Shown here piece by piece: positions 33,710 through 42,321 of a stretch of 47,767 bases of DNA. The DNA lies in the NCBI GenBank assembly GCA_021636625.1, contig JAJWLX010000021.1, positions 1 through 47,767 on the forward strand, in the 5' to 3' direction. A program made the translations under genes and the position numbers. Position 1 is the stretch's first letter. Each line of letters opens with the position of its first letter. The stretch comes from Prevotella sp. Its GTDB lineage: Bacteria > Bacteroidota > Bacteroidia > Bacteroidales > Bacteroidaceae. Below the pieces are notes generated by a model, which saw only the letters and a program-made list of their open reading frames with translations, was not told the DNA's origin and did no database searches.

Positions 33710-33723
33710 TGCAATCGGTTGCA
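33710..33723. promoter_or_regulatory. LacI-type operator upstream of GH77
   Basis: TGCAATCGGTTGCA, a palindrome broken at two inner positions, lies 18 bp after the transporter stop codon. It shares the extension CGGTTGCACAC with the GH97 operator. Confidence 0.7.
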
Positions 33724-33741
33724 CACGTTTCTTTGCTACAC

Positions 33742-35055
33742 TTATTTTTTTACTTTGATAATTCCAACAGACAATGCTCCGGCGATAAGCAACACGCCAG
33801 CCACAATCATCATATCGCTCTGATGAGAACCGATCAGGCTCAGGATGGTACCACCGCAGATGGCAGCCACAATCTGAGGAATGCAGATGGTTCCGTTGAA
33901 CAAGCCCAGGTAAGCGCCCATGTGACCATAACCCTGCAGAGCATTGGTCACGAAAGTGAAAGGCATCGCCAACATGGCAGCCCAGCCGGCACCGATCATC
34001 AGGAATGGGATAAACTGCAGATACTGATCATGCAGGAATGGAATGAGAGCGAAGCCCACACCACCTATAATCAAGCTCACACTATAAGCCATCTTGGTAT
34101 TCTTGAACTGAGGAAGAACCACTGCCCAGAGTACACTACCTACTGCCTGAACGGCAAAGAGGATGCCCACCCAGTTGCCTGCCGCCTGGAACTCTGCCGA
34201 CTTAGGATCGGTGGTATTCCATACAGTCTCAGCGATGGCACCTGTAGAATAGTTCCAGAGATAAAGGAAAGCAGCCCAACAGAAGAACTGAACCAGTCCC
34301 ACCTTCCAGAAAGTAGAAGGTGCGTTTTTCAAGAGGGTAATCCAGTCTGCCTTGCCCTCTTCTTCCTTTTCTACCTCGCCAGCTACACCATTATAGGCAG
34401 CATACTGCTGAGGATTCCACTCCTTCACCTTCATCGTGGTATAGATGACACAGAGGATGAGGATGGCAGCGCCCACGTAGAACGACCATATTACAGAATC
34501 AGGCACCACGCCCTCTTCAGCTACATTCTTGATACCCAGGAAGGTAAAGAGGAATGGAAAGATATATCCGGCTACAGAACCGGCATTGCAGAGGAAACTC
34601 TGGATAGAATAAGCCTTTGCCTTCTGCTTCTCGTTTACCATATCGCCTACCAGCATCTTGAAAGGCTGCATCGCCATATTGATGCTCGTATCGAGGAACA
34701 TCAGGGCAATCAAGCCGAAGAGCATCGCACCGCTTACCGTCAGACCGAGAGAACCGGAATTCGGCAGCAGGCACATCACGAGTACGGCTATCGTGGCTCC
34801 CACAAAGAGATAAGGGATGCGGCGACCAAAACGGCACCAGGTCTTGTCACTCAATGTGCCGACAATAGGCTGTACAAGGATTCCCATCAATGGAGGGAGA
34901 ATCCAGAAATAACTCAAGTTGTGTGGATCAGCACCCAACGTTGCAAAGATTCGGGAGATGTTGGCGCTCTGAAGAGCGTAGGCAATCTGTACTCCGAAGA
35001 ATCCGAAGCTCAGGTTCCAGAGCTTCCAGAAACTTAAATCAGGTTTTTGTGTCAT
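33742..35055 (-). CDS. MFS sugar transporter (SLC45/maltose-carrier type)
   Basis: 437 residues from ATG 35055. The frame can be extended to 35079 only with a TTG codon, which I reject. Twelve hydrophobic segments; the N-terminus LSFWKLWNLSFGFFGVQIAY and the motif LSDKTWCRFGRRIPY are typical of the GPH/SLC45-like sugar carriers found next to starch genes in Bacteroidetes. It should import maltose or maltooligosaccharides across the inner membrane by cation symport, feeding the cytoplasmic GH77. It lies 26 bp after the LacI-type regulator stop, on the same transcript, and is followed by the GH77 promoter region. Confidence 0.9.
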   Translation of the reverse strand: MTQKPDLSFWKLWNLSFGFFGVQIAYALQSANISRIFATLGADPHNLSYFWILPPLMGILVQPIVGTLSDKTWCRFGRRIPYLFVGATIAVLVMCLLPNSGSLGLTVSGAMLFGLIALMFLDTSINMAMQPFKMLVGDMVNEKQKAKAYSIQSFLCNAGSVAGYIFPFLFTFLGIKNVAEEGVVPDSVIWSFYVGAAILILCVIYTTMKVKEWNPQQYAAYNGVAGEVEKEEEGKADWITLLKNAPSTFWKVGLVQFFCWAAFLYLWNYSTGAIAETVWNTTDPKSAEFQAAGNWVGILFAVQAVGSVLWAVVLPQFKNTKMAYSVSLIIGGVGFALIPFLHDQYLQFIPFLMIGAGWAAMLAMPFTFVTNALQGYGHMGAYLGLFNGTICIPQIVAAICGGTILSLIGSHQSDMMIVAGVLLIAGALSVGIIKVKK

Positions 35056-35081
35056 ATTGTTGTTATTTAAATATTTCAATT

Positions 35082-36107
35082 TTATCTTGTTGTTCCTCGA
35101 ACCACCAGACGAGTTCTTACCACTCGTTTCTCAACGTCATGCGTAGGGCTGGATCCTTCCACCAGTCCGATGAGAATGTTTGCAGCCTCTTCGCCTACTG
35201 CCACTCCACGCTGTTCTACCGTAGTGAGCATCGGATCGCAAGCCTTGGCTCTGTCGCCATTGGTAAAGCCGCAGATACTGATGTCATTCGGCACATCGAA
35301 GCCCATTCGCTTGGCAGTATAGAGAATGCCTATCGCCGTATCATCATTGATGGCGAAGAAAGCATCCGGATGATTTTCCTCCCTCAATATCTCTGGTGTA
35401 ACCACCTCTGCCTGGGCACGGTTATCACAGATTCTCACCCAGTCGGGGTTCTCCGTCAATCCGTGCTTCACCAGTGCATCATGATAACCATTATAACGGT
35501 TCTTGGAGATTTCAAGATTCATCGGCGAACCGTAGAAGGCTATCTTCTTGCAGCCCGTATCCACCAGATGGGTAACGGCGGTAAAGGCGCCCATATAGTC
35601 ATCTACTACCACTCGGGAGCAGTTCACGCCCGTACAGATTCTATCGTAGAAGACAAGAGGTACACCATTGTTCATCAACTTCTCGAAATGTGCGTACTGC
35701 TTGGTATCCTTCGCCTGTGATACGATGATACCACATACCTTATTCTTATAGAAGTCCTCGCAGATGGCCACTTCCTTGTCGTATCTTTCGTTACTCTGTG
35801 CCACCATCACACGATATCCGCGAGCTCTCGCCTCCTCCTCTATGCCCGAAAGGACGGACATAAAATAATAATGTACGAACTCCGGCACAATGACTCCGAT
35901 GACCTTCATCGGCTGTACCTTGCTATGGCGCAAAGCCTCACCAAGCATGTTCGGAAAGAAATTATGTTCACGTGCAAAAGTCTGAATACGCTCCTTCTGG
36001 GCAGCACTGATTCTAGGACTGTCCTTCAATGCCCGGCTCACTGTAGCAACACTGACTCCCAGTTCGCGAGCTATATCTTTCATTGTTATGTTGTTATTTT
36101 CGTTCAT
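35082..36107 (-). CDS. LacI-family transcriptional regulator of the starch locus
   Basis: 341 residues: N-terminal LacI helix-turn-helix and hinge helix (about 9-60; ITMKDIARELGVSVATVSRA), then a periplasmic-binding-protein-like effector domain (about 65-335; VIGVIVPEFVHYYFMSVLSG, FFAINDDTAIGILY). It is divergent from the susC operon and first gene of the regulator-MFS unit. The only palindrome with a CG centre in the shared 290-bp region is GCAAACGTTTGC at 36191-36202, which I take as its operator; related sites precede GH77 and GH97. Bacteroides thetaiotaomicron uses SusR for this job, so a LacI-type regulator marks a different control scheme. The likely ligand is maltose or a maltooligosaccharide, by inference. 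Confidence 0.9.
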   Translation of the reverse strand: MNENNNITMKDIARELGVSVATVSRALKDSPRISAAQKERIQTFAREHNFFPNMLGEALRHSKVQPMKVIGVIVPEFVHYYFMSVLSGIEEEARARGYRVMVAQSNERYDKEVAICEDFYKNKVCGIIVSQAKDTKQYAHFEKLMNNGVPLVFYDRICTGVNCSRVVVDDYMGAFTAVTHLVDTGCKKIAFYGSPMNLEISKNRYNGYHDALVKHGLTENPDWVRICDNRAQAEVVTPEILREENHPDAFFAINDDTAIGILYTAKRMGFDVPNDISICGFTNGDRAKACDPMLTTVEQRGVAVGEEAANILIGLVEGSSPTHDVEKRVVRTRLVVRGTTR

Positions 36108-36126
36108 GTTGTCTTAAATCACGCTG

Positions 36127-36134
36127 CAAAATTA
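36127..36134 (-). promoter_or_regulatory. -7 box of the lacI-type/MFS unit
   Basis: Minus-strand TAATTTTG matches TAnnTTTG, 20 bp before the regulator ATG. The operator centre (36196.5) is 62.5 nt upstream of its first T. No -33 TTTG is present. Confidence 0.65.
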
Positions 36135-36189
36135 GGCAAATATCCGTTATTTTGTACCTTTTTTGTTGACCTAAATCAAGCAAAAGGAA

Positions 36190-36203
36190 TGCAAACGTTT
36201 GCG
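36190..36203. promoter_or_regulatory. Shared LacI-type operator between divergent lacI and susC promoters
   Basis: The core GCAAACGTTTGC (36191-36202) is a perfect palindrome, flanked by T on the left and G on the right. It is centred 61.5 nt from the plus-strand susC -7 box and 62.5 nt from the minus-strand regulator -7 box, so it sits midway between the two promoters. Confidence 0.8.
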
Positions 36204-36257
36204 CATAAGAAATAACGGAATTAACTGAAAAATAGTACATCGTATCGAAAAAGACTT

Positions 36258-36265
36258 TAATTTTG
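36258..36265 (+). promoter_or_regulatory. -7 box of the starch susCDEF operon
   Basis: TAATTTTG matches TAnnTTTG. It predicts a transcript starting near 36271 with a leader of about 125 nt before the susC ATG. It lacks a -33 TTTG at the normal distance. Confidence 0.7.
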
Positions 36266-36274
36266 CACCCAGAA

Positions 36275-36365
36275 AGAATAAACAATTAGACAACTCGACC
36301 TCTTTTATAACAGGTATAAACAGGCCAGAGACTAAAAGCAGAATATTCATTTTAAGAATAAACAA
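36275..36365 (+). promoter_or_regulatory. Leader region of starch susC with two AGAATAAACAA motifs
   Basis: Exact copies of AGAATAAACAA lie at 36275-36285, right at the predicted transcript start, and at 36355-36365, 32 bp before the susC ATG. Extra ATAAACA hexamer/heptamers occur between and after them. Confidence 0.55.
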
Positions 36366-36397
36366 TAGTATAAACATAAACTTAAAAATCAAGCAAA

Positions 36398-39300
36398 ATG
36401 ATGAAGCAGGTAAAATTTAAATTGCCTCTCAGAGCATTGACCCTCGCAGGTGGTCTGCTTCTGACGGTGAGTTCCTTTGCGCAGACTAATGCGATTAAGG
36501 GACATGTGAAGGATGCTTCCGGTGAGCCTGTCATGGGTGCTACCATTACAGTGAACGGTAAGGCAGTAGGTATTACCGACATGGATGGTAACTTCTCTGT
36601 TGACGCAGCTCCAGGTACGAATCTTACTTTCACCTATCTGGGAATGACTCCACAGACCGTGAAGGCTTCTAAAGAAATGAGCATTACCTTGCAGGATGAC
36701 TCAAAGTCTTTGAACGAAGTCGTTGTCATCGGTTATGGTGCTGTTAAGAAGTCAGACTTGACCGGTTCTGTTACAGCTATCAAGCCAGACTCTAAGAACA
36801 AGGGTGTGGTTGTCAACGCACAGGATATGCTTACTGGTAAGGTTGCCGGTGTAAACATTACCAGCAACGACGGTACTCCTGGTGGTGGTGCCAAGATCCG
36901 TGTTCGTGGTGGTTCTTCTTTGAACGCATCTAACGACCCATTGATCGTTATCGATGGTTTGGCAATGGACAACGATGGTGTAAAGGGTCTTTCTAACCTC
37001 CTTTCTGTAGTAAACCCACAGGATATTGAGTCTTTCAGTGTCTTGAAGGATGCTTCTGCAACAGCTATCTACGGTTCCCGTGGTTCTAACGGTGTCATCA
37101 TCATTACAACCAAGAAGGGTCGCAAGGGTCAGAAGCCTACCGTTTCTTACTCTGGTAGCGTAACCATCAGCGAGAAGAAGAACACTGTTGATGTTCTTAG
37201 CGCTGACGAGTTCCGTGCAAATGTGGAAAGACTGTATGGCAAAGACAGTGAAGCTTATAGCGCACTGGGTACAGCCAACACCAACTGGCAGGACCTGATT
37301 TACCGTACAGCTATCAGCCACGACCACAACATTACAGTTTCTGGCGCAGCTAAGTCTCTCCCATACCGTGTTTCTGTAGGTTATACAGACCAGCAGGGTA
37401 TCGTGAAGACATCTGACTTCAAGCGTGCAACAGCATCTTTGAACTTGAACCCATCATTCTTCCAGGATCACTTGACATTGAACCTGAATGCCAAGGGTAT
37501 GTATGCCAGAACCTTATATACAGATGGTTCTGTAGTTTCATCTGCTGTAAGAATGGACCCAACCCAGGATCCATACAAGTTCACATCTGAATATCACAAG
37601 AATCAGTTGGGCAGCTACATGAAAGAGACTCTCTACAACTATGGATGCTATTTCCAGTGGTCAAAGAAAGCAGAGTATGGTGACAATACATGGCCTTTCA
37701 CTTATGACAGCACCACACAGATGCCTAACCCTCTGTCATTGCTGGATCAGAGCAGTCAGATTGCTCACAGCCGTTCGTTCATCGGTAGTGCAGACATCGA
37801 CTATAAGGTACACGGTTTCGAGGACTTGAGATTGCATGCTACCTTGGGTGCAGATATCTCTAAAGGTCGCCAGAGCCAGTCATTTGCTCCATCATGTACT
37901 AACGCATTGTACTATGGTAGCTATGGTGGTGAGGAAATTCTGAAGCGCAACCTCTCTTTGAGTGCTTACGCTCAGTACTACAAGGATTTCAACAAGATTC
38001 ATCACTTCGACATCATGGCTGGTTATGAGTGGCAGCACTTCTGGCGCAGCAAGAACAATGACTATGTAGGTTATTATCCAGATACAAATAACGATGCAAG
38101 CCTTAGAAATACAGAGCGTCCTCATACTCCATATAGCGAGAAGAGCGAAAGCTACCTGGTATCTTTCTTCGGACGTGCCAACTACACCTTGCTCGACCGT
38201 TACTTCCTGACAGCAACCGTCCGTGATGATGGTTCTTCACGTTTCAAGGAGCACTGGGCTTGGTTCCCATCATTCGCCTTTGCATGGAAGGCTAACGAAG
38301 AGTCATTCCTGAAGAACGCTAACTGGTTGTCTGACTTGAAACTCCGTCTGGGTTATGGTAAGACTGGTCAGCAGGCTGGTTCTATCGGCGATTATGAGTG
38401 GATTCCTTCTTATGCTATCAGCACAGGTACAAATGGTTTCTATCCAGTTACTGGTGAGGGTGAACTTTACAGACCAAATAACTACCGTCCTGACCTGAAG
38501 TGGGAAACAACCTCTACCTACAACGTAGGTTTGGACTGGGGCATCATGGATCAGAGATTGACTGGTAGCGTAGATTGGTACTACAGAAAGACTACCGATC
38601 TGTTGAACTATGCTCCACTTTCTTCTATGGCAGGTTACAAGAACCAGGCATGGCAGAACATCGGTTCCTTGAAGAATACCGGTGTTGAAGCAGCTATTAC
38701 CTGGCGTGCTATCCAGACCAAGGACTGGTTCTGGACCATGACATACAACTTCACTTACAACAAGAACGAGATTACCGACTTGAATGGTGTATCTGAGAAT
38801 GGTGCTCCTGTTGTTAATACAAACATCAAGGTAGGTGATGGTTCTGGTGCTTATCTGCAGGCTAACCAGGTGGGTTATGCTATGAACTCATACTATGTTT
38901 ACCAGCAGGTTTACGACAAGAACGGCAAGCCAATTGAGAACTGCGTAGTTGACCGTAACGGTGACGGTAAGATCAATGAAAGCGATAAGTATCTCTACAA
39001 GAGCCCAGCAGCTCCTGTAACTATGGGCTTCTCTTCTCGCCTGGAATACAAGAACTGGGACTTCGGTTTCTCTTTGCGTGCAAGCATCGGCAACTATGTA
39101 TATAATAATGTTGAGCAGGGCATGAGTAACATGAATACAGGTGAGTGGTTCTCTAACTCTTTGAAGTACTTCTCTAACCGTTTGAAGAGTACAGTTGAGA
39201 GAAACTGGCAGACCTACGAGATTACTTCTAAGTTGTCTGACTACTATGTGAAGAACGCTTCGTTCCTGAAGTGCGACAACATCACATTGGGTTACAGCTT

Positions 39301-39481
39301 CAACAACTTGTTTAAGTCAAGCGGCTGGCATGGACTTTCAGGTCGTGCATACGCTACCGCATCAAATGTATTCACAATTACAAATTATGACGGCTTGGAT
39401 CCAGAAGTAGGCGATGGTAATGACAACAACCTCTACCCACGTCCATTCTCTGTTGTAGTTGGTCTTAGCTTGAATTTCTAA
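36398..39481 (+). CDS. susC: SusC-family TonB-dependent transporter (starch locus)
   Basis: 1027 residues (ATG 36398; the adjacent ATG at 36401 is equally possible). Signal peptide to about FAQT, CarboxypepD_reg-like domain (IKGHVKDASGEPVMGATITV to about 105), the EVVVIGYGAVKKSDLTGSV signature, plug with DASATAIYGSRGSNGVIIIT, and a beta-barrel ending VVVGLSLNF. It imports maltooligosaccharides with SusD. It is the first gene of a four-gene operon whose gaps are 18, 26 and 24 bp. Its codon use differs visibly from the arabinan susC (more T-ending codons such as GGT and TCT), as in highly expressed genes. Confidence 0.95.
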   Translation: MMKQVKFKLPLRALTLAGGLLLTVSSFAQTNAIKGHVKDASGEPVMGATITVNGKAVGITDMDGNFSVDAAPGTNLTFTYLGMTPQTVKASKEMSITLQDDSKSLNEVVVIGYGAVKKSDLTGSVTAIKPDSKNKGVVVNAQDMLTGKVAGVNITSNDGTPGGGAKIRVRGGSSLNASNDPLIVIDGLAMDNDGVKGLSNLLSVVNPQDIESFSVLKDASATAIYGSRGSNGVIIITTKKGRKGQKPTVSYSGSVTISEKKNTVDVLSADEFRANVERLYGKDSEAYSALGTANTNWQDLIYRTAISHDHNITVSGAAKSLPYRVSVGYTDQQGIVKTSDFKRATASLNLNPSFFQDHLTLNLNAKGMYARTLYTDGSVVSSAVRMDPTQDPYKFTSEYHKNQLGSYMKETLYNYGCYFQWSKKAEYGDNTWPFTYDSTTQMPNPLSLLDQSSQIAHSRSFIGSADIDYKVHGFEDLRLHATLGADISKGRQSQSFAPSCTNALYYGSYGGEEILKRNLSLSAYAQYYKDFNKIHHFDIMAGYEWQHFWRSKNNDYVGYYPDTNNDASLRNTERPHTPYSEKSESYLVSFFGRANYTLLDRYFLTATVRDDGSSRFKEHWAWFPSFAFAWKANEESFLKNANWLSDLKLRLGYGKTGQQAGSIGDYEWIPSYAISTGTNGFYPVTGEGELYRPNNYRPDLKWETTSTYNVGLDWGIMDQRLTGSVDWYYRKTTDLLNYAPLSSMAGYKNQAWQNIGSLKNTGVEAAITWRAIQTKDWFWTMTYNFTYNKNEITDLNGVSENGAPVVNTNIKVGDGSGAYLQANQVGYAMNSYYVYQQVYDKNGKPIENCVVDRNGDGKINESDKYLYKSPAAPVTMGFSSRLEYKNWDFGFSLRASIGNYVYNNVEQGMSNMNTGEWFSNSLKYFSNRLKSTVERNWQTYEITSKLSDYYVKNASFLKCDNITLGYSFNNLFKSSGWHGLSGRAYATASNVFTITNYDGLDPEVGDGNDNNLYPRPFSVVVGLSLNF

Positions 39482-39499
39482 TAAGAAAGGATATTCATT

Positions 39500-41116
39500 A
39501 TGAAAAAATATATTAAAAATATTGTTCCTGTAGCAGCACTCCTGCTTACAATGGGAACAACAACATCATGTGTCGGTGATTTGGATGTTACTCCGATTAA
39601 CCCAAACATCCAGACAAACCTTAACATCGATGGCCTTTTCAACAAGTGCTACGCTAACTTTGCCATGGCTGGTAATGGTGGTGCTAATGGTGACTGCGAC
39701 ATTGATGGTATTGATGGTGGTACATCTGGTTTTGTACGCCAGACATTCAATGCAAACGAATTACCAACCGATGAGGCTATCTGCGGTTGGGGTGATGATG
39801 GTATTGCCGGCTTCTGCTATAATAGCTACAATGCCACAAACCCGATGTTGACCGGTTTGTACGCCCGTATTACAACTGGTATTGCTTATTGCAACCAGTA
39901 TCTTGCTGAAGCAGGAGATCAGGACGCAACCAAGCTTGCTGAAGTCCGCTTCCTGAGAGCATACGAATATTTTAGCTTGATGGACGGATGGGGCAACATC
40001 CCATTTACACTTCAGCCATTGACCAAGCCTGAAAGATATACCAGAGCACAGGTTTACGAATGGCTCGAGAAGGAGCTTCTTGAAATAGAACCAAACCTTT
40101 CTGAAGCAAAGGCTAAGAAGTCAACAGATGCCGGTTACGGTCGTGTAGATAAGGCTGCATGCTGGTTGCTTCTTTCCCGTCTCTACCTCAATGCAGAGGT
40201 TTATACTGGCACAGCTCAGTGGGAAAAGGCAAAGGAATACGCCAAGAAGGTGATGGATTCTTCTTATAAGCTGAACACCACAAGCGTAAACGGCTGGAGT
40301 GCTTACCAGATGCTCTTCATGGGCGATAACGGTGAGACTGATGCAGCTTACGAGGGTATCTTCCCTCTCTTGCAGGATGGTTTGAAGACCACAAGCTGGG
40401 GTACTACACTCTTCCTGTTGGCTTCTACCTACGATCAAGATATGCACGCAAATCCAAACAACCCTAAAGCTACCAATGGTACTGACCAGGCTTGGGGTGG
40501 TAACCGCGCTCGTCCTGACCTGGTGAAGAAGTTCTTCCCTAATGGTAACGTTCCAAATCTTGAAAGCTACGCTACAGCAGAAGCAGCTGGTGACGACCGT
40601 GCTCTCTTCAACGGTGTAAACCGTTCATTGGATAATGATGACGTTTCTACTTTCAAGAGCGGTTTCGGTGTTGCTAAGTTTACCAACTTCAAGACAGACG
40701 GTAGCGCAGGTCATGATGCTACATTCCCAGATGCAGACTTCTTCCTGATGCGTGCAGCAGAGGCTTACCTGAACTTTGCAGAAGCTGATGCCCGCCTGCA
40801 TGGTGATCAGACTACAGAGGAAGGTACCGCAGCTATCAATGCTATCCGCAAACGTGCACATGCCTCTACTCGTGAAGACAAGGGCTATTCTCTGAGCGAT
40901 ATCTGCGATGAATGGAGCCGTGAGTTCTACTTCGAGGGTCGCCGTCGTATGGATCTGATCCGTTTCAACCGTTATGGTGGCAATGTCAACTACAACTGGC
41001 AGTGGAAGGGCGGCACCAAGGAAGGCCGCAACTTCTCTAAAGATTTGAATATCTTTGCTATCCCAACCAACGAGTTGACATCTAACAAGAATCTGACTCA
41101 GAATCCTGGATATTAA
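39500..41116 (+). CDS. susD: SusD-family starch-binding lipoprotein
   Basis: 538-residue surface lipoprotein with lipobox TTSC (Cys24) then VGDLDVTPINPN. The SusD fold is seen in EVRFLRAYEYFSLMDGWGNI and FLMRAAEAYLNFAEADARL, and at the end GRRRMDLIRFNRYGG. With SusC it forms the outer-membrane import complex for maltooligosaccharides. It lies 18 bp after susC with an AAAGGA-like site before the ATG; the same GGAxxTTCATT leader stands before the next gene. Confidence 0.94.
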   Translation: MKKYIKNIVPVAALLLTMGTTTSCVGDLDVTPINPNIQTNLNIDGLFNKCYANFAMAGNGGANGDCDIDGIDGGTSGFVRQTFNANELPTDEAICGWGDDGIAGFCYNSYNATNPMLTGLYARITTGIAYCNQYLAEAGDQDATKLAEVRFLRAYEYFSLMDGWGNIPFTLQPLTKPERYTRAQVYEWLEKELLEIEPNLSEAKAKKSTDAGYGRVDKAACWLLLSRLYLNAEVYTGTAQWEKAKEYAKKVMDSSYKLNTTSVNGWSAYQMLFMGDNGETDAAYEGIFPLLQDGLKTTSWGTTLFLLASTYDQDMHANPNNPKATNGTDQAWGGNRARPDLVKKFFPNGNVPNLESYATAEAAGDDRALFNGVNRSLDNDDVSTFKSGFGVAKFTNFKTDGSAGHDATFPDADFFLMRAAEAYLNFAEADARLHGDQTTEEGTAAINAIRKRAHASTREDKGYSLSDICDEWSREFYFEGRRRMDLIRFNRYGGNVNYNWQWKGGTKEGRNFSKDLNIFAIPTNELTSNKNLTQNPGY

Positions 41117-41142
41117 TTTGCAAACATAAAAAGGAATTCATT

Positions 41143-42297
41143 ATGAAAAATATAATTAAATCAGCTCTACTCGTTGTCATGAGTTTAACTCTCATGACAG
41201 CTTGTAGCGACGACAATGACTCTAATCCGTCTATTCAGACACCAACAGAGTTCAAATTGAATACTCCAGCATTGGAGAATACACCAATCGACCTGGCGAA
41301 TTCGTCTAAGATTATATTGACCTGCTCACAGCCTAACTATGGCTATACAGCTAGCGTTCAATATACAGTACAGGTTGCAACAGATGAAAATATGACTGAT
41401 GCTGTTGAGCTTTCAGAAACCAGCTCAAGTGCCAAGGTTGCAATTGATGCAGCTTCATTGGCAAGTACCTTGACTAACATCTATGTGCAAAAAGGCAAGA
41501 CTGAGGCTGATTTCCCTATGGACATAAAAGCTTACTTCCGTTTGAAGGCAAATATTGTGACCAGCAATGGTAATGTTGTAGAGGGAACAGAGATTCTTTC
41601 TAATGTAGTTTCACTCAACAAGATTCACCTCTTGTTCTCATTGCCACCAGTCAACTTGCCTAGCCATGTATATACTGTAGGCAACTTCTGTGATTGGAAA
41701 TGGGACAATTGCTTCGATATGGTTCAGGTTTATGGTACAGAGGATACATTCTGGCATCTTGTCTATATCGACGATAGCGGTATCAAGTTCAATACTGCAG
41801 CAGCATGGAATAATAGCGAAGTTGGTTATGCTGGTATTACTGTTTCTGGCGACTGCAAGGACGACATCATTGACAATGGAGGCAATATCGCTTCCAAGAA
41901 CCCAGGCTGGTATCTGGTAATCGTAACAACATCTGTTGTAAACCGTGAAATCCACTATGACGTTCAGTTCAACAAGCCAACAATCTGGCTCATTGGTCCT
42001 GCAGCTGGTAGCGACGATTTCGCAGAGGAAGCTGAAGGCTGGTCATTCACCGTACCTACAACCAAGGACGGAGAATTCGTATCTCCTGCATTCGTAGGTT
42101 CAGTTCCTGCTGGTACTGATAAGGGTGTACGTATGTACGTTAAGATTCCTGGACACGACTGGTGGCATTCTGAGTTCGTCACATTAGACGGTAAGATCAA
42201 GTACCGTGCAACAGGCGGCGACCAGGATAGAGCTACAGGTAATGTAGGTCAGCAGGTTCACCTCAACTTCGCTAAGGGAACTGGTGAAATCAAGTAA
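41143..42297 (+). CDS. susE: SusE-like starch-binding lipoprotein
   Basis: 384 residues; lipobox MTAC (Cys21) followed by SDDNDS, a typical surface-export tag. The N-terminal SusE Ig-like domain (about 35-165; PTEFKLNTPALENTPIDL) is followed by two starch-binding modules of the SusE/SusF type (about 170-270, beginning SHVYTVGNFCDWKWDN, and 275-384, beginning TIWLIGPAAG). It holds starch at the cell surface near SusCD. The position directly after susD and before another SusE/F-type gene supports the name; specificity is inferred. Confidence 0.88.
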   Translation: MKNIIKSALLVVMSLTLMTACSDDNDSNPSIQTPTEFKLNTPALENTPIDLANSSKIILTCSQPNYGYTASVQYTVQVATDENMTDAVELSETSSSAKVAIDAASLASTLTNIYVQKGKTEADFPMDIKAYFRLKANIVTSNGNVVEGTEILSNVVSLNKIHLLFSLPPVNLPSHVYTVGNFCDWKWDNCFDMVQVYGTEDTFWHLVYIDDSGIKFNTAAAWNNSEVGYAGITVSGDCKDDIIDNGGNIASKNPGWYLVIVTTSVVNREIHYDVQFNKPTIWLIGPAAGSDDFAEEAEGWSFTVPTTKDGEFVSPAFVGSVPAGTDKGVRMYVKIPGHDWWHSEFVTLDGKIKYRATGGDQDRATGNVGQQVHLNFAKGTGEIK

Positions 42298-42321
42298 ATA
42301 ACGATTTAAAATCGAAGTAAA

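Noticed and set aside
35056..35079. N-terminal extension of the MFS transporter starting at TTG 35079
   Set aside because: The eight extra residues (MKYLNNNN) are AT-rich spacer; ATG 35055 gives the family-typical N-terminus.
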